Below are positions 55,101 through 61,100 of a DNA stretch of 64,000 bases, one piece after another. Within the stretch, counting starts at the first letter, position 1, and each line of letters begins with the position of its first letter. Both the position numbers and the translations under genes were made by a program. Source of the DNA: Aurelia coerulea. Taxonomy: Eukaryota > Cnidaria > Scyphozoa > Semaeostomeae > Ulmaridae. Under the pieces are notes generated by a model, which ran no database searches, was not told the DNA's origin, and saw nothing but the letters and a program-made list of their open reading frames with translations. The DNA lies in contig CM076943.1 of assembly GCA_039566865.1 (NCBI GenBank), forward strand, positions 40,494,663 through 40,558,662, read 5' to 3'.

Positions 55101-58100
55101 GGTATAACTCTTTCACTGTTGACAAGTCATCATTTGGTTCAGATATTTAAACCGCGTTCAGCAACGGAACATTTGCCAAAAACTTAATCATTTGCGGACA
55201 TTTATTAGAGTTATTGCCCGAGTCCTGAGTCCCCCTGTGCTCTTTTCTTTTATACCTTAGTCCTTTCAAATTTCGCCTGCCTTCAATTTTGGCTCCCTTT
55301 GATTTTCGCCCCCCTTGTGCAGAAGATTCGCGGGATTTTCGCTCCCTTTAATTTTCGCCCCCCTGGTCTGGATTGATATGACGTAATTTGGATGGATATG
55401 GGCCCGAGGAAGAGAACACTGTGGAACTAGAACAACAAAATCACCCCTCAGACACAGGGGAGGACAATTTCATTGCTATCGAAGAGTAATGAATGTCTTG
55501 TATTTTGTATTACATTCAAAACTAAAGTTTTTTCATAGAAAATAGATTTTTTCGCTTCCTTTAATTTTCGCTCCCTCTAATTTTCGCCCCCTAAAATATT
55601 TCCGCAATTCGCCCCCTTTAATTTTCGCCCTCCTCCGGGGCAAAAATTAGAGGCAGGCGAAATTTAAAAGGACTAAGGTATCAAGTAGAATCTAAACAAA
55701 ATACATGATACAGTACTGGTCCCATTCACAGCAGGAAAAAACACGCAGTTACGTGGTTCCCACTGCAGATAGGACTTATAAATTAAAACACTTAATTTCC
55801 AAAAAGAAAACCAACAACTTCAAAGGGGAAAAGCGAAGAAAGGAAAGGAGACGGAGGTCGCTGTAATGAAATTACTTGAAAAGAGTTGCTAGCCTGTGAT
55901 AATGATGAAATAAAACAGTGACAAAGATGACATTTGAGCATTCAGGGAACGCCGCGTAAAATTTTCGATTTCAATATTTTTTGGTTATCGCTACATTTTG
56001 CAACATTTGCAAGGTACCTTAGTCCTTTCAAACCTCGCCTGCCTTCAATTTTGGCTCCCTTTAATTTTCGCCCATTTAATTTTCGCCCCCGTGTGCAGAA
56101 GTTTCGCGGGAGATTCGCTCCCTTTACTTTTCGCCCCCCTGGTTTGGATTGAAATGACGAAATTTGGATGGATGGCCCCGAGGAAGAGAACACGGTGGAT
56201 TTAGAACAACAAAATCACCCCTAAGACACAGGGGAGGACAATATCATTGCTATCGAAGAGTAATGCATGTCTTGTATTTTGTATTACAATCAAAACTAAA
56301 GTTCTTTTATAGAAAATAGATTTTTTTGCTTCCTTTAATTTTCGCTCCCTCTAATTTTCGCCCCCCCCCCCCAAATATTTCCGCAATTCGCCTCCCCGGG
56401 GCGAAAATTAAAGGCAGGCGAAATTTGAAGGGACTAAGAAATGCTACGAGGGCCAATTAAATTGGTTTCTTATTTGTTTCAAAGAACTGATGATGCTAGA
56501 GGGTGAATTGCGCAAGCTCAGCAGACAACTAAAAGGTGATTCCCCTGGTTGTGATTCCCCTGGTTGTGATTCCCCTTCGCACAAGCAGAAGCAGGAATAT
56601 GAAGCACGCATGCGATGTCTGCAAACCTTCCCACAATAGATGCAGGCAACCTTTTACAAGGGTTTAAATTCACAGCGTATGACCATACTAGCGTGGTCCG
56701 TTACTGGAAGGTTATCGCAATTTTAGTGACTCGTCACTTCCGAACGGCTTCGGCCACCCTTCTAGCCATTTGACCACTCTTTTTACATTGGAATTTTCAT
56801 TTTTCACATTCTTTTATGCAACAGCATTCCATATCACCCATACATAACCAGTGTTTTACGTCACATTAAAAAATTGAGACAGAAGTCAGAAAGGGCATGG
56901 ACTTGCTATTTTGGTTCGTGAGAGCAAGAGGAGAAATGACACCGATTTTTCTGTTCGCGCTGAAACGAGGTTATAGCTTAGTCATGGCAACCTTCGGAAG
57001 TTAGAAATTCTCATTGCTGTGGTGAGCTCAAGGGAGCAAAGTAGCCGTTAAAATGAGGGTTTCCTGGTTGAAAATGAAAGGTCTGTTAATTGTTGGATTG
57101 AGGAAACATTCATCTCGTAAATCAATCAAATCGGCAAGCTTTACCTTAAAAATAATTTGACTGTTGTGTTGATCTACTTGCCAAAAATGACATTTGAAGA
57201 CATACCTTTAGGCAGCATTTTGGCGGTTTTTCCAACATAAGGGCTCGTCTTGGACACCCGATAGATTGATGGAATTTCCCAGGAGTCTGCTTAATACCGG
57301 GTGTCTCAGAAAAAAGTACCCCCTTTGACTGGAAATAGGAACAAAACGGCAAGATATCATTGCTCACCGAGTTCACAGCTAAATGTATCAATCTTCAAAT
57401 TAGATGCACATACCTTGCATTTAGAAATCATACACCAAACACCGGAGATGCAAGTTTGCAAAGTCAAAATTTACAGTGCACCCGAAACCAGAGGTTTTGA
57501 CAAATGGCCTAACCATGATTTGTATCATGAACATTTTTCAAAGCAACTTTAAACTTTAGTTTTCAGTTTTTTGCTGTTGAAAAAAATAAAGGAAATATGG
57601 GCATGGCCCTGATTAAATAAATGTAATAAAAATGTGGTAAGAATGATGAAGTCGTGCCCATCTCAAAAATAAGCATGCATTTGCTCCTTTTCCTTGTCTT
57701 TGATACAAAACACTTAGGATGGACATGGGATGGAACGCAATGCATGGACCGATTCCTAAGAAGAAAAGTTATATCGAGAACAATTGAAGCGATGCAAGGC
57801 TTGATTCTTTTCAAAAATAAAAACTAAAATTGAAAGTTGAAAATTCTTTTGCGAAATGTTATGTGTTGTCAAATCGTGGCTAGACCCTTTCTCAGAGCCT
57901 CTGGTTTCAGGTGCACTCGAAATTTTGACCTTGTGAACTCGTATCTCCGGTGTTTGGTGGACGATTTTGAAATGCAAGGTATGTGCATTTAATTTCAAGA
58001 TCGACAAATGTAGGTATGAACTCGAAAAAGCCCGAAATTTTATGGTTTTGTTCCCTTGTTCGGTCAAAAAGGGGGTACTTTTTTTAGACACCCGGTACAA

Positions 58101-61100
58101 TGAGCACCCGGGGATCTGCGTGCCAATAGGGCCCATCTTTGGCTGAAAATTCCGGGACAGGGCTATACCTTTAGTGTCTTTCTTACGGCACAGGTATGTC
58201 CATTGAAGCTACTTTCTCCAGGACCCCTCCAGGACAAGTCAAATTTGACGTGATAAATTGAAATAACTTACAAAAGAGCCTGGTATTATCCAGGATAGAA
58301 ATAATGTTTTCAAACGTTTATTCCAGGATAGGGTCTTACAAATTTTGTATGTCGACTCTTGTTACTTCACCTCAATTCCACTGTTCTTTGCAACACCTTA
58401 AAAACTCGTTTGTTCTTCCACAACCTCAAAAATCCCCCTCTTCAGAGCGATATGTTTGTTGCTCAAAACCACGTGCCTCATTAACCAAGGCGGGTGATTT
58501 ACCGCACGCCACTAAAATAACTTACGGCCAGGTCTGCGCTAGCCTACGAGTAGACCCATTATCCTAAAGAATAAAGGGTCTACGAAATAAAGGGATAAAG
58601 CCTGCTACGGCTGCCCAATAAATTATGCTAATCCCCTATTCAAATAATGTGTGAAACGTATCTCAACAAAGGCTGCATAAATTAAGTTCCAGAACTCTGG
58701 AACTGTAGTAGGAAGCTTTTGCTCATTGTTTCGTAGACCCTTTCTCCTTTTGGAATAATGGGTCTACACATAGGCTAGGTCTGCGCACCCAGTATATGAT
58801 TAATACAAAGTCGTCCAAAATAATCAAGTTAGAACAAACCTATTGCACAAAGCAGATCACCCAATATTGACATTCCTTCTCGCTTCTGCTCCTATGAATG
58901 ATAAAATGGATATGAACATTAATCATACTATATTTCAGGTACTGACTGGCTCCACAACACATGTGCAATCTTTTCACAAAAACATCCCAGCTGACCTCCA
59001 TGAAACTTAGCAATACAGCAAGCAACTGACCTAAGGTTACCAAAGATAACTCGAATTAATACTTACCTCAGGAAAATGGGCTATCAATGCATCAGCCTCT
59101 CTCGCCCCCCAGGTTCATCTGACTGCGGAGGAGAGTGCACCAGGCCCTTTGCCTGAACAGCGGTAGTTTTTCTACGGTCGGTGATAGACATGGAATAACG
59201 AATTCCAGCTAATGCACCTGTCAGGAAGTCCGACTGGACAACCGAAAACTAAAAAGTAACCTAAAAAACAGTAACCTCAATAACGCAAATATAAGAACGG
59301 ATAGGGAGGGTGGGAGAATTTCGTCATGAAGTTACGCGTTCCATTTACAGAATGAGGTCGGTTGAAATAACTCTAGCAATAAGTATAAGTATAGTTGAAA
59401 TAAGTATAGCTTGACAGATCGACAGATAAGACGTGCCAGCAGAGACATCGAAATTAATCCTTGGGCGGTCCGATGAGTCGCCTAGTGATTAAGGCATCCT
59501 GTTTTGTTGATATGATGATTCCTCCTACCCAATTAATTAGACAGATCTGGCATTTATCCAAGTCAGTGGAACAGTTCCACGCCCCAGCCAAAACCCGGAC
59601 CAAGGAAGCAAGATCCAAGCCAAGGACAACCCAACAAACCTCCTGAGGTCGTATTAACCGGGCTTAAATTGCATTTAACCCCCATTAAAGTTGACAGAAA
59701 TGTTTCTCTTTTAGATGTGCCAAGTCATGGAATGGACTTTAGCTAAGTGTAAGCAGGCATCCTCCTTGAACAGCTTCAACAATGTTCAGATGCTCACATG
59801 AATCCTGTAACAGGTGGTGTTTGCCACTTGGACCTTTTCGTTTTATTGCAAGTATTCATATTATACCGGGTGAGCCAGAAAAAAGTTCCCACTTTCGACA
59901 GGCCAGGATAAATCACACACTTAGCCACGTTTGGTTGTTTTTATTTAATCTTTTGTCAATATCCTATATTATTCTGGGTTATTTTTTGTAAATTCTTCGG
60001 ATGCCAATTTATCGAAATATCAACGATTACTTGAAATTTTTTGGCCCGCAGACTGTCCAAAAAGATTGAAAAACAGTGATCAAATTTCCTATAGATTGAA
60101 CTTGGCAGAACAAAGGGAGTGTAGCCTGCGTGCAGACTTCATCATCATCATCATCATCAATAATTTATTTAATGTAGGCTAAGTAAAATAAAAAGAATAG
60201 CTAAATTACAGCTAATTTAGGCCTACTTTACAAAAATTTACAAAATTTACAAATTAATTCCTAAAGCTAATCAATAAAAACATTTAGTGGATTATATACA
60301 AGATAAAAGCATGCCTTCCCTACGAGGTACGGAGCTACGCCCACCTCCCAGAGAGACGGCGGACATACCGCGCGAGGGAACCCCCACACGCATATCCTAA
60401 GCTGCGGTCGCCGCTAGGGAGCAATTCCCCAGTTCAACCGCAGCCCAGTGCCTGCATCGTGAAGGGGACCTCACATCCCGCACAGCACATCCCCCATCCC
60501 ACCGGGAAGCAGTGCACCGCCCCCATCCTCGCGAGAAGGCCCAAGAAATATTTATCATGTTAGAAACCCAACTCTTGGAATGTATGTTTTGCAGAGCCTA
60601 CAGTTGCATTTTTCGCCATTCCAACATCTAATTCGTTTTTTGAAAATAGGAAGGGTGCTTGATCGTTTTATTTCGTGCGGTAAAAAATGCCAAAGTTTAT
60701 TTCCAAGGTAGGCTATGGTCTCAACTCCAAAGGACGTGGTTCGCACCTTTGGAATTTGAGCGTCATTGCCATGCCTTAGGTTGCAGCTAATACCTCTCTC
60801 CATAAAAATATCTTTCATGAAAGGTGGATTTAGATCAGACTTTGTTTTAAAAATTTCCGTCATAAGCAACTGTAGGTTTCTTACATGGATGGGCACCGAA
60901 TTGCTCTGTTCCAGGAGAGAACCAAAATCACTTCCGTGATCCTTGTACGCAATGCGCAGTGCCCTTTCGTGAACATGATTTATTCTATGGTTTAAAGTTC
61001 TGTCATAAAACATCCAAACAAGTGGACAGTAGCTAAAGTGCGATAACACAAATGCTCTCATTAGCTGCTGCAATTTGTCAGTGTCCATGTAGCAGGATAT

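Noticed and set aside
55934..56204. Arg/Phe-Pro-rich open frames on both strands
   Set aside because: They translate the AATTTTCGCCCCC arms of a MITE.
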